Shown here piece by piece: positions 63,627 through 64,000 of a stretch of DNA of 64,000 nt. Within the stretch, counting starts at the first letter, position 1. Each line of letters starts with the position of its first letter. Both the position numbers and the translations under genes were made by a program. Source of the stretch: Dokdonella sp. Lineage in GTDB: Bacteria > Pseudomonadota > Gammaproteobacteria > Xanthomonadales > Rhodanobacteraceae. The notes under the pieces were generated by a model. That model had not been told where the DNA came from, searched no databases, and saw only the letters and a list, made by a program, of their open reading frames with translations. Location: positions 558,001 to 622,000 of the forward strand of contig NZ_JAGIAG010000001.1 in assembly GCF_017744955.1 (NCBI RefSeq), written 5' to 3'.

Positions 63627-64000
63627 ATGAACGCTGTCCTGCAAACCGAATCCGCCGAGGACGAACACCCGCTCGCCGGCCGGGCGATGACCGGCGCCGA
63701 CATCGTCGTGCAGGTGCTCGCCGACGAAGGCGTCGAGGTCGTGTTCGGCTACTCGGGCGGCGCGATCCTGCCGGTCTACGATGCGGTGTTCCGCTACAAC
63801 CGCGAGCATCTGCGCGCGGACGGCGCCGAGCCGCTGCCGCTGATCGTGCCGGCCAACGAGCAGGGCGCCGGGTTCATGGCGCAAGGCTACGCACGCGCTT
63901 CCAGCAAGGTCGGCGTCGCGCTGGTCACGTCCGGTCCGGGCGCGACCAACACGGTCACGCCGGTGCGCGACGCGATGGCCGATTCGATCCCGATCGTGGT
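63627..64000 (+). CDS. ilvG: Acetolactate synthase large subunit, N-terminal fragment
   Basis: The window ends inside this gene; 124 residues are visible. After a short extension the TPP-binding domain starts [35 protein letters not shown], with the catalytic Glu in [51 protein letters not shown]. The enzyme makes acetolactate or acetohydroxybutyrate, the first step of Val/Ile synthesis. GGAG at 63614-63617 precedes the ATG. The symbol could equally be ilvB; the small subunit gene would be expected downstream. Confidence 0.92.
   Translation, partial: [124 protein letters not shown]

Overview
The window reads as chromosomal DNA of a high-GC gammaproteobacterium, most likely of the order Lysobacterales (Xanthomonadales). 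The clues are the long YqcD-type QueF, an AceK/Icd pair, rsmG-parA-parB, E. coli-like PrlC, TatD, Tpm and HrpB proteins, and strong G/C third-position bias. Genus and species cannot be fixed from the sequence alone. No rRNA, tRNA, CRISPR array, transposase or prophage gene was seen.

Layout. 1-3.6 kb: end of an RND efflux operon (adaptor and pump). 3.6-9.5 kb: ArnT-like glycosyltransferase, queF, a LysM protein with a lipoprotein, an MHYT membrane sensor and a DegV protein. 9.5-13.6 kb: a base-composition outlier carrying a PstI-like type II restriction-modification pair, flanked by two degenerate copies of the 3' end of a small gene. 13.6-21.1 kb: icd and aceK, separated by two secreted proteins. 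21.2-27.7 kb: small membrane protein, lipoprotein methyltransferase, ECF sigma/anti-sigma pair, cupredoxin-like secreted protein, parB, parA, rsmG and a short SPFH protein. 27.9-40.3 kb: a secreted HExxH protein, hemB, aroE, tpm, gamma carbonic anhydrase, regulators, hydrolase, prlC, rluE, an ArsR/flavin reductase divergent pair and a DMT transporter. 40.4-54.2 kb: DUF3060 protein, a MotA/MotB-like pair, hrpB, two tandem secreted paralogs, tatD, an ABC-2 exporter, ferredoxin-NADP reductase and small proteins. 54.3-64 kb: a large branched-chain amino acid operon, leuA-ilvE-leuC-leuD-leuB-ilvD-ilvC-ilvG (cut by the window end).

How parts work together. The leu/ilv operon covers most of the leucine/valine/isoleucine pathway. 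It is preceded by a TTGACA promoter element, a leader peptide with nine consecutive Leu/Val/Ile residues, and an intrinsic terminator. The segment around the leader stop codon is complementary to the 5' arm of that terminator, which is the layout of ribosome-mediated attenuation. AceK would phosphorylate Icd at the Ser of its conserved GGIRS loop, although the two genes are not adjacent. The restriction-modification genes overlap by ATGA and form one cassette.

The most unusual items are these. (1) A short C-terminal signature F-x-[ND]-G-F-D ends or nearly ends four otherwise unrelated secreted proteins. (2) A degenerate repeat brackets the restriction-modification cassette. (3) The branched-chain attenuator is complete. 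(4) A 14-unit heptamer tandem repeat with an inverted counterpart lies between leuC and leuD, with further palindromic elements in the next intergenic gaps. (5) A 20-bp perfect palindrome sits exactly between the divergent arsR-type and flavin reductase genes. (6) An alpha/beta hydrolase appears to lack its catalytic His.
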